Below are positions 1 through 12,591 of a stretch of 64,000 bases of DNA, piece after piece (the first letter of the stretch is position 1; each line of letters opens with the position of its first letter). The position numbers and the translations under genes are program-made. The stretch lies in the NCBI RefSeq assembly GCF_905147045.1, contig NC_065894.1:14421501-14485500 (forward strand), read 5' to 3'. The DNA is from Nymphalis io. Taxonomy: Eukaryota > Arthropoda > Insecta > Lepidoptera > Nymphalidae. The notes below the pieces were generated by a model. That model saw nothing but the letters and a program-made list of their open reading frames with translations, was not told where the DNA came from and ran no database searches.

Positions 1-754
1 ACAGCGCTACTTCGCCAGCTAATATAATCGTGGTAACAATTTTTCAATTATCCCAAAATAGGCTTGTATTCTTTAAATAATAATTACTACATGTATAAAA
101 ATCTTATTATCTTAATCTTATCAAACAATGCTGGAAGCTTAAGTCTTACGTGTCAGGTCACGCATTTGGTACACATGATACACTACCGGCATGCGAATTA
201 TATCAAACAAATAACGAGTGTGGTCGCTGCATATTATCTTAATAACTGTTTTGACATTTGCAGATTTTATAACAGGAGATTCAAATTATAATAAATGGTT
301 TTTAAAAGAGGTTAAAATAAAAAAAACCGCGGTCAAACCCGCGCTATAAACTCAAATGGAGCACATGCAAGCTCTTCCGAATATGTACTTAGTGTGTATA
401 TATTACGATATATCAATGTACATACACACAAAACTAAAGACACAGTACATTATTATTTGTTTAAGTGGCTCTGAGACGAGTTTTCTTTATGTAATCTTTA
501 TATTTGTTTATCGAATAATTCTTTTACATTTTATATTCATCACTAAAATCTTTAAATTCATTGAGTGGTAATAAACAAAATAACTGCGGCTAAAAAGCAT
601 CGAATTCTTCGCCCCAGGAAAGGCGTATGCATGCTCTATGCTTCTCGTATTTATACTTTATTAGTTACTGTTTCAATCACAATATCATTCAAAAATCAAA
701 ATACTTTATTCAACATTGAAGCATTACACTTGCTTATTGATAGTCTAACTAGAA

Positions 755-815
755 ACTACCATCGATTCGGAAAAGAAACAACCAGCCCTGAGAAGAACCG
801 GTGAAAGAAACTCGG
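755..815 (+). repeat. Short fragment of a dispersed repeat (ends GAGAAGAACCGG...)
   Basis: The stretch with GAGAAGAACCGG followed by AGAAACTC matches, in opposite orientation, the block at about 35942-36030 beside the LINE. It looks like the same interspersed family, truncated here. Confidence 0.45.
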
Positions 816-2679
816 CAAATATTACACTAAAAATTCTCAATATATTGTAATGCGGCTTAAAGTATTTTGAATTTACAAGTATATTTTGTACGCCAATATT
901 AGCAGAACAGACTGTAGCTATTATTTTTACATCAACTTGTAATCACCAAGCGAATAAATTATATTCATTCATTGATTGATTGATTGCTGGCGTTGTTTAA
1001 ATAATGTTATAAAAATAAAGGAGATTTGTATACAAGACGATCATCAAGACCATTAATACAATAACACATGTCACGACCATAATTTAAAAAAAAATTACAA
1101 AATAATGTCTTGCATAATTCAGATAGAAAATGTTACGGAAACAAAAACACATTCTGGATAAGGTTTTCTGTAACTCGAACCACTTCGGTATTAACTCTCG
1201 GTTTCAATGTTTACATTTTAGTCAAAGAGTTCAATTTATCGTCGTCATACTGATTGTCCTGGCGCTCTTTAGACAAATAAGCAAACGTTTATTATTTCAC
1301 AAACAGTATAAGATATTATCGGTAATTTAATGCAAATATTTTAATGATCGTATCGAGTTTTAATCATAATATACATATATTACAAGTAAATCAAATCTTC
1401 CGCCGCAATTTAATGTAATAATGTAATTTATTTCAAGACGCTTTAACATATTGTAGACAATTAGTTGTAATTGCATACACTGTAACCTGATTAATGTCGC
1501 GAGCGCGACTCGGGGGCTTTGTGTCGATCAATCAATTAGAGCTGGTGATTAAAATAATATTATACTATTATTTTAATTGTCGCCTTCAACAAGCCATTAA
1601 AAAAAACGTAGCTTATTACTGTTTATCAGAGGTTTAATGTATAAATAAATAAAAGAGAAATTAAGACTCCTGAGCAAATTAAAATATTTATAAAAGTTAA
1701 AAAGGAAAATATTTAAATATGGTATTAAAATTTTTGATGCCAGTAACCTTGATGATTTATCTATACAAATAATAAAATTGTAACATGTCTGTATATTAAA
1801 GATATTGGAAAAAAAATAAGTCTTTATTAAAGCAATAGAAGTCAGCAAGCATTAAAACAACAGTTTTTAGAATTTTTGTTTGTCTGTTTGTATGTTTGTA
1901 CTAGCATCACGCAGAAACTACTGCGTGTAATTAAATGCGGTTTTCACCGATGTATAAAACAGTTTTAACTTAAAATATAGGCTACATTTTACCGCAGGTA
2001 AATATCTTATTTCGATTGTTTCTAACTTTATAATACCCGAAGCTCACTTAAAAAAAATTAGAAATCCCTACGAAAATTGGAATTCATTATTTGGTGAGAA
2101 CTGCGAAAACTTATAATGCCTAAAATAATGTATTGAATGTCTGTAGTAGTCATTTTTACTTAGAAAAAAGTCCGCGAGGCTATACAACTAACTATTATAG
2201 TTAAGTCACAATAACTGTTTTTTTGTTCAAATAAGTCAATAAAAGCACGGATATAATCGAAAGATGATGACATTCATGTCATGAAATTAAATAAAGGTTA
2301 ATTATTCTCTTTAAATTATTCGAATCGGACCTTTCGTTTAGAATTTAGAACTGGTATAATAACGCAAAAATTAAGAAAAATGCCGCGGTGTGAGTGCATG
2401 TGTGATAACGGGAGCGAACAGTACTAAGCTTAGACTATTATTTACTCACGCCTTTTATTATTTGTAAACTACAAATAGTTGAATAGTAGGTTTTTAACTT
2501 TAATACTTTTTTATTATTAAAACTATAACAGTATATAAAAGTTGATCGGACGCGATGTCCTATCGAACTTTGAAAATTAAACTATACGCTTAGCTTAAAT
2601 TAATAACTTAGGATTTACGGCAACAATAAAATTCACGCGCAACATCAAACATGATGATGGTGGCCAACGGTGCGGCGGC

Positions 2680-2920
2680 GAAGTAGCCGGCGCAAAGATT
2701 TCGTCTGATCCATTTGTATGTACCGCGTTCATCACATATTCAACCGCCAAAAAGCAATATTTAGCATTGTTGTGTTCCAGTTTAAAGGGCGAATGAGAAA
2801 GTATAACTACAGGCACAAGGGACGTAACAATTTATTTACCAAGGTTGGTGGCGCATTGGCGATGGAAGGGATGGTTAATGTTTTTTAGTGCCAATGTCTA
2901 TGAGTGGTAAGTGAACTATT
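2680..2920 (+). repeat. Family C interspersed repeat, diverged
   Basis: Contains the family C landmarks in order: TTGTTGTGTTCC, a segment ending in ACAGGCACAAGGGA, AAGGTTGGTGGCGCATTGG, and GCCAATGTCTATGAG. The best copy for comparison is at 36050-36355, which has a poly-A end. This copy is diverged and has lost its tail. Confidence 0.7.
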
Positions 2921-3278
2921 TTAATAAAAAATTAAATAACGGGCCACACACACAGTCTCTTAGTACTTTATTGTATGGGCGAATAGATCGATTGGCGAAT
3001 GCTTATACCTTACCTTAGGCTTAAAATCTTTTCATTAAAAACTGTAATACATAAAAATATTAAACTCAATTGACATAACCGCTCAGAAATACTTTTTAGC
3101 ACGAAAAACCGTACCTACCCATTGATATGAGTCGGTCTCTGATAGACAGGAAAGCAATACAGACGCATGAAAGCCCCCCCCCCCCTTTCATGTGTCAATG
3201 GTGGAGTAACGGAAGTGTAATATAAATTGAAACAATTGCTCGGTTGCCTGAAATTATATTTATAGTTTGCAATATATG

Positions 3279-3299
3279 CTACTACTACTACTACTACTA
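3279..3299. repeat. CTA trinucleotide microsatellite
   Basis: Uninterrupted run of CTA units (about seven). Confidence 0.9.
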
Positions 3300-3860
3300 A
3301 TATACACCTATTACACATCAAGAGTAAACGGTTCTACTCAAAGTTAGAATGAGTGATATGCATTTAAACCCCGGAGTGCAACTAATATTATATTATATCC
3401 CATAGTGAAAATCCAGCTTTATTCCTTAGCATTCATCAAAGAATTTTTGATTTGAGTAATTCGATAACCCAACCCATGTGACTCTTCGTTTATGAAGGAA
3501 CAGCGTAGTATTTTGACCTTATGAAGATTCAGCCGATACGACTGCATTCCGCAAACCCACGCCATCGCTTTGATTCGAAGCGCTTGCTCCTTTTCGGAAA
3601 CGCATTTAGAGTGTCTCGTTTCGTTGTGTGTGTAGTGATTGAGTTGTATTGTTAACATCATTTTATAAATTACTGTCGGCTCAATATTTATAAGAATAAT
3701 TTATGTCAATGGTGAATTTGGTTGCTAATTATACGTTAAAATTCGTAGGAGAAGCCGTCCTCGACGTCGCACGTAAAGTCCAAATGGAATCATGAATTTT
3801 TATGCAATTAACTTGCGCTTAGCCGTGTGCAGGTCGTTACTGGGTGCGGATCTCGGGCCG

Positions 3861-3890
3861 TATATAAGGATGAAGATGCACTTCAATCGC
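3861..3890 (+). promoter_or_regulatory. Core promoter of gene 1
   Basis: TATATAAGG at 3861 lies 71 bases before the start codon at 3932. The initiator is less clear than in the other cluster genes: a TCAAT lies only about 22 bases downstream. The CGAGGAC element shared by the other genes was not found here. Confidence 0.6.
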
Positions 3891-3931
3891 ATATTAAGTC
3901 GTCTCTACTGGAACCGACCACTCGAACAACA

Positions 3932-5398
3932 ATGAAACTCCTTGTAAGTTTCTTTGACAGTTTTATTTCGTTTAAAAATTATTATTTATCATTATATCTC
4001 TGTAACACCTACAGCTCAAATATTGTAAGAGACGACAGAAATTGTGGTGGAATTTGAAAAAAAAAACATTTTCTATTTAACATTCGCTAAGCGAGATTCT
4101 AGAACGACCCTCGTCAGTCATCAGTCATTTGACAGTGAAATAGTACTTGAAAAGAGTGATATCCGGAAGATTAACTGAAATCGATTCTCATTCAATGACC
4201 TGATATCAATTACTACATATCTCCGGCTCACTTCTGGTATATACGCTATTTTAACGTGGTAAATATTTTAAAGATAAACCCGTACTATTGCCTTCACTAG
4301 TAACAGAAAGACTGATTACTTTAATACCGTCCATTTTTAAAAATGATATATATTTTCTTATTTAAATAATTACAAATGGTTTTGTGTTAGATATTATAAA
4401 AAAATAATTAAAAAATAATTTAATTTGACATTTGTTATTTCTGTCAAAGGCAAATTAAAGTGTTCGTTTTGGAAGCGCCGAATCTGAACGTTCGACCAAC
4501 CGCATACAAGTGACGATTAAACAATAAACCAAGATGGTATGATCAAAACAACAACTATCCACGCGACCTTTAAGTTGAGAAATAACAATATGCAATGAGA
4601 AGCACGTATAATCTAAGTGTAAAACAAAATTAATCATTAATTTGGGGGACTGTTTAGTGTGTTTTGAAATACTACAAGAAAGAAAAAAACAGATTATTAC
4701 AGCCGCCCGAGTGCAAGTTGACCATACGCAGTTGACTTTTGTTGATAGTTTGATTTACCACCAAACGAAAGGCTGAAACTGATCATTGTATTCAAAGTCA
4801 GATTTTATGTGTGGATCAGATCAGGCGGGCGTCTCCCGAGCGTTAAGATAGAGCGGCTATATTGTAGGCTACACAAAAATAATTTTGTTATCATATCTAT
4901 AATAACAAGCGTTAGTGCACACTGCTAGTTGCAATAAATTGTTTGGCTCGGAGTATAAATCAAAATCATCGGAGTATATGTATTTATCTGATCATTCTAA
5001 TCACGATATGTTTTATAACAAGTATCAATTAAAGTAAAACAAATGCATTACATAAAATCAATATAAAAGTACGTTTAATGTGAAAAATACAATATCTGTT
5101 TATTATCATTATTCCTTGATAAAAATTATGTTATCCTAGAAATACTGATGAACTGTATTGTATGTATTATCTGTGACGCAATTAGACGTGCCTGATGCTG
5201 GTGGCTGTGGCGCTGGGCGCGGCATCTGCGGGTTACATCCGCAGTGGTTGGTACCCCAGCTACAGCTCGCCTCTCGTGTACTCCCGGTCCTACGCCTACC
5301 CGTCTTACTACAGCGGTTGGTCAGGCAACAACGGCTGGAACAACGGCGGATGGAACCGTGGTGGGTGGAAGAGCGGTTGGAACAGTGGCTGGTGGTAA
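3932..5398 (+). CDS. Gene 1: small secreted Gly/Trp/Tyr-rich protein, probably cuticular
   Basis: Two exons: 3932-3943 (ATG AAA CTC CTT, then GTAAGT) and 5186-5398, joined in phase 0 across a 1242-base intron with acceptor ATTAG. The product is 74 residues. Residues 1-20 form a signal peptide (MKLLTCLMLVAVALGAASAG). The mature part is rich in Tyr, Ser, Gly and Trp, with repeated G-W-N/K spacing, and ends S-G-W-W. An in-frame ATG exists inside exon 2 (5195), but starting there would break the signal peptide; the upstream exon restores it and follows the TATA box at the usual spacing. AATAAA lies at 5457-5462. It has neither the A-A-P-A repeats nor the V-V-x-V hexads of its neighbours, but it shares the four-codon first exon and the Trp-Trp end. 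The structural cuticle role is inferred from composition and location. Confidence 0.78.
3944..5185 (+). other. Intron of gene 1
   Basis: AT-rich 1242-base intron, much longer than the first introns of the other cluster genes (122-707 bases). I see no coding sequence or recognisable mobile element in it. Confidence 0.65.
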
Positions 5399-5849
5399 AT
5401 ACTACGGATCCGTGACCAACATTTACCTTTTTTTTTAATTGCAAGAAAGTACGGTCAATAAAGTTTCTTGAAAATTAGTTGCTTAACAAAAAGTCACCTA
5501 CTTGTACCTTGTTCTCTCAAATTGTTGTAAGTTTCTCTCAAATTATGATTCTTTATTGTATTATTGTATGTAATATTGTTCGAAATTCTAAATATAATAT
5601 TTCAAGTAACAGGAACGTGTATCTGCGATAATGTGATCGCCGCTTCAAAACAAGTTGTGATGTAACACGTACCTGTATATTGTAATGAATATAATTATTA
5701 TTTTATGACCGAATATACCTTTTTATTTGTCAACAAGTCATTTTATTACATTTCATAAAATCGTTATAGTTATCATACATACATCTATAAATAATCATAT
5801 TTTTGTTTATTTTGTTATTGTTTATTATTGTATTTTTTTTTTTAAATCC

Positions 5850-5990
5850 GGTGACATTGTAAAGGTCCGTCTCGGTGTACACCACCCACTTATCAATTTT
5901 TGTGTTGCTATAATTCAATTTGAAGAATGAATGAGCTTGTATAATTACAGGCACGAGAGGCATAAAACGTATTTAACAGTTAACAGGGTA
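5850..5990 (+). repeat. Family C interspersed repeat fragment
   Basis: Diverged copy recognised by ACCACCCACTTATCA, then ATTACAGGCACGAGAGGCAT. No poly-A tail remains. Confidence 0.5.
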
Positions 5991-6124
5991 TTGACGGTAA
6001 AATAAAGTTCTTCTTCTTCGTCGTGACACTCTTGTCAGAGCGGTCGTGATCGCCATGAAGTTTTATGAATTATTCGGCGTAGATGTTATTCGCCTCACGA
6101 AAATAAAGTAAGAGCCTGTAAAAA

Positions 6125-6275
6125 TCCCACAGCTGGGGTAAGACCTCCTCTCCTATCAAGAAGAACGTTTGAAGCCTATTCCGCCAAGCTGCTTTAACGC
6201 TGGTTGGTCGATACATAATATGTAGCAGATTCAAATCCGATACATGCAAATTTTCTCACCATAGTTGCCTTCACT
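6125..6275 (-). repeat. Family A (Metulj-like) SINE fragment, reverse
   Basis: Reverse-strand match to the SINE 3' half: CCCACAGCTGGGGTAAGACC corresponds to the GGCCTTAGCCCAGCAGTGGGA end of the full copies at 26609 and 44533. Strongly diverged. Confidence 0.5.
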
Positions 6276-6344
6276 GCTGATAACGAGAATTAATTTGAAC
6301 TATATACATAAATTAAGCACGTGAAAAGTAGGGCCCGATTTAAA

Positions 6345-6425
6345 ACTGTTATGTTCCAGTTTGGGAGTAAATCTTTGGAATTACAGGCGTAGACAAGGGA
6401 CAAATATCTTAGGTGATACGGCCGG
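6345..6425 (+). repeat. Family C repeat fragment
   Basis: Short diverged piece: TTATGTTCCAGTTTGG followed by ATTACAGGCGTAGACAAGGG. Confidence 0.45.
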
Positions 6426-7844
6426 CAGTGTAAATAAGAAATAGTTTATATCTCTCATAGTTCTAATCACTTTGCGCGGAGACCACTTACCGCAAGGCGA
6501 TACAAGTGACTCTCTGCTATCCTTCTTTATAAATAATTTTATCATACATATTTTAAATCTAATTAAAAAAAATGCACCTAACTGAAATTGTTATTCGTTT
6601 TCCACAAAACGTTTTAAAATGACAGACAAAGAAAGCGAAATGTATTAAGATGATAGAGATTGCTTACTTCCAAACATACAGCCTTGATAAATCTCGCCCG
6701 GTTTTGGTTATACCCGCTCAAACCGAGCTATCATTTACACAACGTTAAATATCAGCAGAAGGTTCGTTGCAAAACGCTATTTAGCTCAATGAGCGCTCCA
6801 CCTGGCTGTGACTCAGGCGTCATGTTGAGCGCCTCGCCTTAAAGTCACCTGAGACAGTTAATAAATAATAGTTTTGGGGCAGTTCAAACGGTAAACAAGT
6901 AGTAGTGTCCATCGAGGTTAATAGCCTTTTAAATATATAATGGAATTTAGATATTTCTTATAAATAGTCATAATATGCTTTGATAAGTAAAAGACAATTA
7001 ATGCAAAAATGAATGACAATTAATGTCATGCATTTGCAAAGTGTAATGAATGCATCAAAAATAGGTTATAATTTTATTGCACGTTACTAGTTGTTGCATT
7101 AATAAAGATTCATAGATAATTGAACACATTTATGTAAATCATCTGGTGTTATTCAAGATTCGCCAGTGTAGACTTAGTTTGTATGCAAATTTTAAGTTTT
7201 TAAAAACAACTGGTCAAAATCAAGATGAAAATCAAATAACGAACAAAAAAGTAAAGACCTTTCGATTTTCTATTGTTTTTTAAATTAAAACAACGAATAC
7301 TGTTGAACATTGATAAGTTTAAGAAATAAGATCCTCTTAATTAGTTGTTGCTCTCTCTGAACATGAATAAGTGACATCAATAGCAATGCACTGCAATTAT
7401 ATCAGAGCCGCAAGGCGCGCAGGTCGTGCATCCCAACGACAGTACCTTCAGTTCAGACTACCAGCGTTATTTGTACACAAAGTCAGCAAGAAAGATTATT
7501 ATTTTACTTATTAGTGGAATCAACATCGAGCAATGCAAACTCACAATCAAAATAAACAATTAATAAGAGAAAAGATGACTCATATATCAAGACGTACAGT
7601 ATCAATAGAAAGCGTAATACGCTCCTGCTTTATGTTAATTTCAGATTACTAAAACCAAATTAAATAAAACATTCAGAGCGAAACGAAATCCTTCTCCAAG
7701 GTCCTGTAAGTGAGCAATTACATTTAACAAATATAACAATAGTTTTTTTAATATGATTCATATGAAATATTACAAATACAAATTTAATTTAATAAAAGCA
7801 CTCAACTCGTTAGGGTAGTAGTGATAGTGACAGCGAGTACCCTA

Positions 7845-7905
7845 CTGCTTGGCCTCCTCCCCCTTTAAGGAGCATTGGAGCGTTACCATCACACAGCTAT
7901 ACAGA
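7845..7905 (-). repeat. Family A SINE 3' fragment, reverse
   Basis: GGCCTCCTCCCCCTTTAAGG followed by GAGCATTGGAGCG resembles the reverse complement of the SINE 3' part. Confidence 0.35.
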
Positions 7906-8289
7906 TAACTTCTCTAGTGTGTCAGTATTTATTGCGGTATACTTGAAACTAACTGACAACTGTTGATTCGAATCGTATTACAAATAGAGAAACCACATTG
8001 ACACTTGTCTGTATTAATTTATAGCTTGTTGCAAAAATTAAATTTATTGATTTTTTGAATTTATGAAACTAAAACAGCCTTCTGATTTTAAATATATACT
8101 GAGTCACGACCACAGAACAAAGATGAAACTAAAAGAGTCGCGTCACGCGTATAGGAGGAGTCCGCTGCCACTTTTTATTTATTTATTGAAAAGTACACCA
8201 ACGACCAATTCATAATAATAATTGTTTTTTTTAAATGTATAGGCCAGCCATTGACTGATATAACACCTGATTGAAAGTGAATATACAGT

Positions 8290-8465
8290 CTAAGGTGGAG
8301 CGCGCTTGCCTAGAAGATGCCTATTCACTCTTGACTTGAAGGTATATTGTATATTGTAGGTGGTGGGAAAAACGGAGGTCAGGAGGGTATTCCAGACCTT
8401 AGCGGTGCGTATCAGAAACGAGGAAGCAAATCATTTCGTACGTGTCTTAAATACGTAGATTGTAT
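8290..8465. repeat. Degenerate LINE-like dispersed repeat
   Basis: The GC-richer stretch with GGTATTCCAGACCTTAGCGG and a following GTGCGTATCAGAAACGAGGA is of a kind widespread in lepidopteran genomes as a LINE remnant. This family identification is from memory and not certain; orientation is not resolved. Confidence 0.35.
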
Positions 8466-9234
8466 AAACCATATTTTCATTCAATAATAGATTGTACAAA
8501 GTAACTACTTCACGATACTAATTTTAGACTTAGGTAAAAATATATTTTATTTTCATAACTGATTGAAGGTACTTAAAGTTACGCATCGTCGAGGCACATA
8601 AATGTAATAATATAAATACTATAATGATAATCTAAAATAATATATTAGTTAATAATACACGTAACGATTATCTGAACTATAAGCACCAAGTGCTTACCAA
8701 GTAAGTGTACTATTGGATCAATAGTGGGCGTCACTACTTACACGAATGCCTTTCACTCACTTCGTCGAAAAAGTAAAAGTGGGAAGATGTTCGGTGCCAT
8801 TTCTTCGCTTCTTCCTCTCACTCTAAAGACGCGACGTTGACAGACCACTGCGCGTCGCGGCGTTCACAGTGTTGACCCACAAATTAATGCTCGCCTCAAA
8901 CCAGTTTTGTACGAGTTATAACGAACTTTGAATATGCCTCATATTACAAAAGACACACTTAACAGGTCGCGTTTTATGTAATTACTCATTTAAAATGAAT
9001 CAAATAAAATGAGTTATTTTATTTCAATAAACTGCTATTTTATTGTATGAATTAAAATATTTTGAAACTCACTTATATAGAGAGACAGAGAATAAACTAC
9101 AACTGATTCGAGAAATACAAAACCCAAACCTGAAGAGTACGAAGGAAAGGAACTTAGTAGGTTTTTTTTGTCCAATTTTATAAATTTGTAGAATTTTCAA
9201 TATTAGAGGAGCAGAAGGATGCGATGCGTGGGGG

Positions 9235-9610
9235 CCCCAGAGACATTCCCTTGCAGCGATAGTTGGCAAGAACTGCTAGATGGAGATGGTCTTATTCTGC
9301 GAGTATCATGTCGCAGAAGGAGGCCGCGGAGCGGGAGCGTGGAGTACCTTCGCTGACCCGCACCGCCGAAGAAAACCAGGGAAGTAGGAGCCGATGCTAT
9401 GCGCAACTTCTCCCCCGCCTTAAGCGTCACTGGTGCAAGGAGGGTAAACGGGAACAGGCCCGCTAAGGTGGGCTAACCGTCGAGGCGTAATGGTAGGATG
9501 CGCAAGCGATCTTGTGACGCCCCCACAAAGATGGAATGGGTACTGCTGGTTTTTAGTGAGTATTCCGACGCTTTTAGCGCAGGCGAGTCCCACATATATG
9601 AGGGAAACGC
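9235..9610 (+). mobile_element. R1-type non-LTR retrotransposon, 3' end fragment
   Basis: A plus-strand frame reads the segment S-Q-K-E-A-A-E-R-E-R, which matches the C-terminal tail of R1-clade reverse transcriptase ORFs (after the Cys/His motif), and then continues into a 3' UTR (CGTAATGGTAGGATGCGCAA) that is also found at about 23836-23965. Frames are broken, so the fragment is dead. It sits in an ordinary intergenic region, not in rDNA. Confidence 0.55.
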
Positions 9611-11034
9611 TAGAATGCGTTATTCCAGCGATATTTTAAAAAAACGCTCAGGTAGCGATCGCTTCGTACCCCAGGTAAGCTCATACCATTAACACAAAAT
9701 AATATAATTTGAAATATTTAAAAGAATATTTCTACATAAGAATTAAATAAAATCATTTAACATAAAAGCAAAAACGTAACGCTGGGGACAATTTCAAAAT
9801 ACCCAAGAATGACGTCAAAAAGTTTTTTCGCTTTTTTGCAATATTAATGAGAAGTTTTTTCATACATTATTACACAATTCCTATGTACATCGAAAGTCGC
9901 GATTCGGATTATCGAAAGTTTGTTGAGCATGTTGAGGTAAACCACTTAAATTCAGAGCAAAAATTATATTTTAAGCAGTTACTCAATTGTGACATAAATA
10001 TTTATCAATTTATTTATTCTTTATCTACTAAAAATGAAAATTTAAAATACATGATATTTATTTACTTAACACTTAATTTTAAGTTGTGTTAATTAAATAA
10101 TTGTTGTAATAGTTAACGTGCTATTCTATTTGACAAATGTTTTAGAGGACTCTTTGAAATAAGCGGACGGAAGACTTAATGAATACATATATTTTAAAAC
10201 TTTTTTTTTCTCATTTCAAAATTTCATTACGTTTATAAGTTATTTATTTAACCAAATAAACGTCATCTCGCCGGGAAAAATATATTTGTAAGACTGAGAC
10301 CTGCAACGATTCAAGCGTCTCCTTCAGTCATAAGGCCGAGACTGCTCCAACACAATAAGGGATCATAACACCAAAAGAACAAATATATCGTGGTTTCCAA
10401 GAAGTTGACTAGAACCGAGGATTCCGTTACTTAATTTAATGATACTACGCGGTATAGTTGTCAATGCAAATGCGCCAAAAATATATAATAGTTGTAATTT
10501 TTACTACTTAAAATAATAATATTATACGTAATAGTTTTTCTGCAACCTAATTACAATAATACTTCAATTTCGAATTATTCAAGTTTAAAGTTCACACGCC
10601 TTTGTGCACAATTCAGCAAACTTATATTCAGCTACAACAGTGCAGCTTTGTTGTTGTTGTGCATTTATTTATAAAATAATAATAAATTTAATTATAAGTT
10701 TTGAATAATTTAAACACTTTGGTATAAACACTCGATGTAATTTTCAGTTTAAAGGTGTTAATGAATAATTTTAAATGATATGAATTAAAAAAAAATCTTT
10801 TCTTTCTAAATTCATCAATGTTTTCCGAATTCTTAAGACTATAATTTTTGAATTCAATAGAATAATTTAAATCATTTCAAAATCAGACAAAGTATAATTC
10901 ATTCTCTCATACTTTATATCATAATCACACACTCACATTTAAAATGCTAATTTAAATTCGATTTTGAGGTCTCGTATAAGAAAATTATGAAAAATCATAA
11001 ATTAATGAACACAAGTAGAGGAAGGTTGATGAGA

Positions 11035-11108
11035 CGAGGACAGACTTGCGACATTGTTAACTATGAATAGATATATATATGGCTGTCAGGGTTCTATGGG
11101 ACATCACT
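11035..11108 (+). promoter_or_regulatory. Promoter of gene 2: CGAGGAC element, TATA, initiator
   Basis: CGAGGACAGACTTGCGAC begins at 11035. A TATATAT box is at 11074 and a TCACT initiator at 11104, exactly 30 bases further. The start codon follows at 11148. The upstream element is shared with genes 5-8 and, in weaker form, genes 3 and 4. Confidence 0.7.
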
Positions 11109-11147
11109 AACTAGCGAGCTGTCAATAAGTTATTATAGAAAATCACC

Positions 11148-12258
11148 ATGAAGACATTTGTAAGTAAAAGCTTACTTAGCTAAATATACTTAAACAATTA
11201 GTACAAAGTGTATAATGGAACAATGTGTGAAACACGGTCGTTCTGTCATCGAGACGCACGGTCATAAATGCCTTACAATTTCATCCGTGTGCTTAACGAG
11301 AAAAGTAACATCGTTAAGGTTCTTGCTTATCATAGAAATATGAGCAGCCAATACATTATTTTTTGTTATTAATTCGAATAGTTTTTCATAAATATAAACA
11401 CTTATATGCCGAGTTTAAATTCCTGGTATTTTATTTCAGATAGTGGTTTGTGTATTTGTGGCATGCGCTGCGGCTGACAACGTTCGCCAGAAGCGCGGTT
11501 ACCTTAGCGGCCTTCACTCCTCTAACGGATTATCTAATGGTGGTTCAAATGGGTACAGCTACTCTGCACCCGCATCGAGCTACTCCGCACCCGCTGACAG
11601 CTACTCTGTACCTGCAATTAGTTACTCCGCGCCTGCAATAAGTTACTCCGCACCTTCTGTCAGTTACTCCGTCCCCGCAGCAAGTCACTCCGCACCTGCA
11701 ATTAGTTATTCCGCACCCGCAGTCAGCTACTCAGCCCCTGCTGTGAGCTACTCTGCACCCACTACCTCCTACGCGCCCTCAGCGTCAATTGGATACTCAG
11801 CACACGCCCCGTCTATTAGTTACTCAGCACCAGCATCTGCTATAAGTTATTCAGCACCCGCAGTCCGCTACGCTGCCTCCGCACCCGCCCTCGGCTATTC
11901 GTCAGCCCCGGCATTAAGTTACTCGGCTCCTAGTATTGGCTACTCCGCACCAGCGGCTGGCCTCAGCTATTCAGCTAACCCCGCATCAAGCTACTCCGCT
12001 CCAGCCATCAGATATGCAGCCCCTGCTGTATCATACTCGGCACCAGCAGACCGTGTCGTTACTGTTAAAAAAATTGTAAACGTTAAGAAAGTCATCAACG
12101 TTCCCCGAATTATAAATGTACAGAAAGTGGTCACCGTTCCCCAAGTGATCACGGTAAAGAAATTAGTACCAGCTGGTGGCTACTCCTCCGGCGTCTCCAA
12201 CGGGCTTGGCGCTCGCTACGCCAGTGGGTATGGCTCGGGCCACGGCAGCGGCTGGTAA
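11148..12258 (+). CDS. Gene 2: cuticle protein 16.5-like, S-Y-S-A-P-A repeat protein
   Basis: Exon 1 is 11148-11159 (MKTF, donor GTAAGT) and exon 2 is 11440-12258 (acceptor TTTCAG), with a 280-base phase-0 intron; 276 residues in total. Residues 1-16 are a signal peptide, followed by N-V-R-Q-K-R-G-Y-L, a dibasic, furin-like site. Residues of about 45-205 are repeats of S-Y-S-A-P-A with variable linkers. Residues 210-251 are hexapeptides starting V-V-T-V-K-K and ending L-V-P-A-G-G. The C terminus is Gly/Ser-rich and ends G-S-G-W. It is the longest and most repeat-rich member and has Ser where its neighbours use Ala (S-Y-S-A-P-A against S-Y-A-A-P-A). An ATG at 11443-11445 region of exon 2 would lack the signal peptide, so the exon 1 start is preferred. 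Inferred to be a secreted cuticle component; vitelline-membrane proteins also carry S-Y-S-A-P-A, but lack the hexad block. Confidence 0.85.
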
Positions 12259-12591
12259 ACTATATTTTTGAAATCTAGTCAAATGTTACTTTACGTAGGT
12301 TGATATTATTTTAATTAAATAACATTTTATAAAATTGTATGCGTATAATTTAATTCCGAATTCCCAAATGGCTAACTAATCCATTGGTTTGATGTTTTAC
12401 CAAAGTGATACCCTAGAATTTCCAACTTGCCATGAGCCTTATGTGCACGATGCGCCAATTTTGTGTGTCAGACGGTAATGATTCTGTTGAAATGGAAGAA
12501 ACGATTAAAAAATAGGAATATTAAGCTTAATTTATTAATAAGATAATTATGACTTAAATATAGTTATAATAATAATAACAATAATAATGTC

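Larger units (their letters stand above)
1..3850. other. Intergenic, no gene recognised
   Basis: AT-rich sequence with no ORF that I can assign. It holds a short piece of a dispersed repeat (755-815), one family C repeat (about 2680-2920), a C homopolymer (3176-3189) and a CTA trinucleotide run (about 3279-3299). A reverse ORF of 80 codons at 3419-3661 has no recognisable domain and no promoter that I can see; I do not call it a gene. Confidence 0.6.
5463..11030. other. Intergenic region between genes 1 and 2
   Basis: No gene that I can support. It contains family C pieces (5850-5990, 6345-6425), family A SINE pieces in reverse (6125-6275, 7845-7905), a LINE-like repeat fragment (8290-8465) and an R1-type LINE 3' fragment (9235-9610). 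A 81-codon ORF at 9847-10092 is AT-rich and matches nothing I know. The GC-richer patch at about 8740-8900 is unexplained. Confidence 0.6.

Noticed and set aside
3176..3189. C homopolymer as a functional element
   Set aside because: Simple homopolymer, prone to sequencing error, no context.
9847..10092. 81-codon ORF as a gene
   Set aside because: AT-rich, no domain, no promoter or splice evidence; length not unusual for chance in this composition.
11440..12258. Gene 2 as a vitelline-membrane protein because of S-Y-S-A-P-A repeats
   Set aside because: It shares the dibasic site, hexad block and promoter motif with the cuticle 16.5-like neighbours; the repeat alone is not diagnostic.
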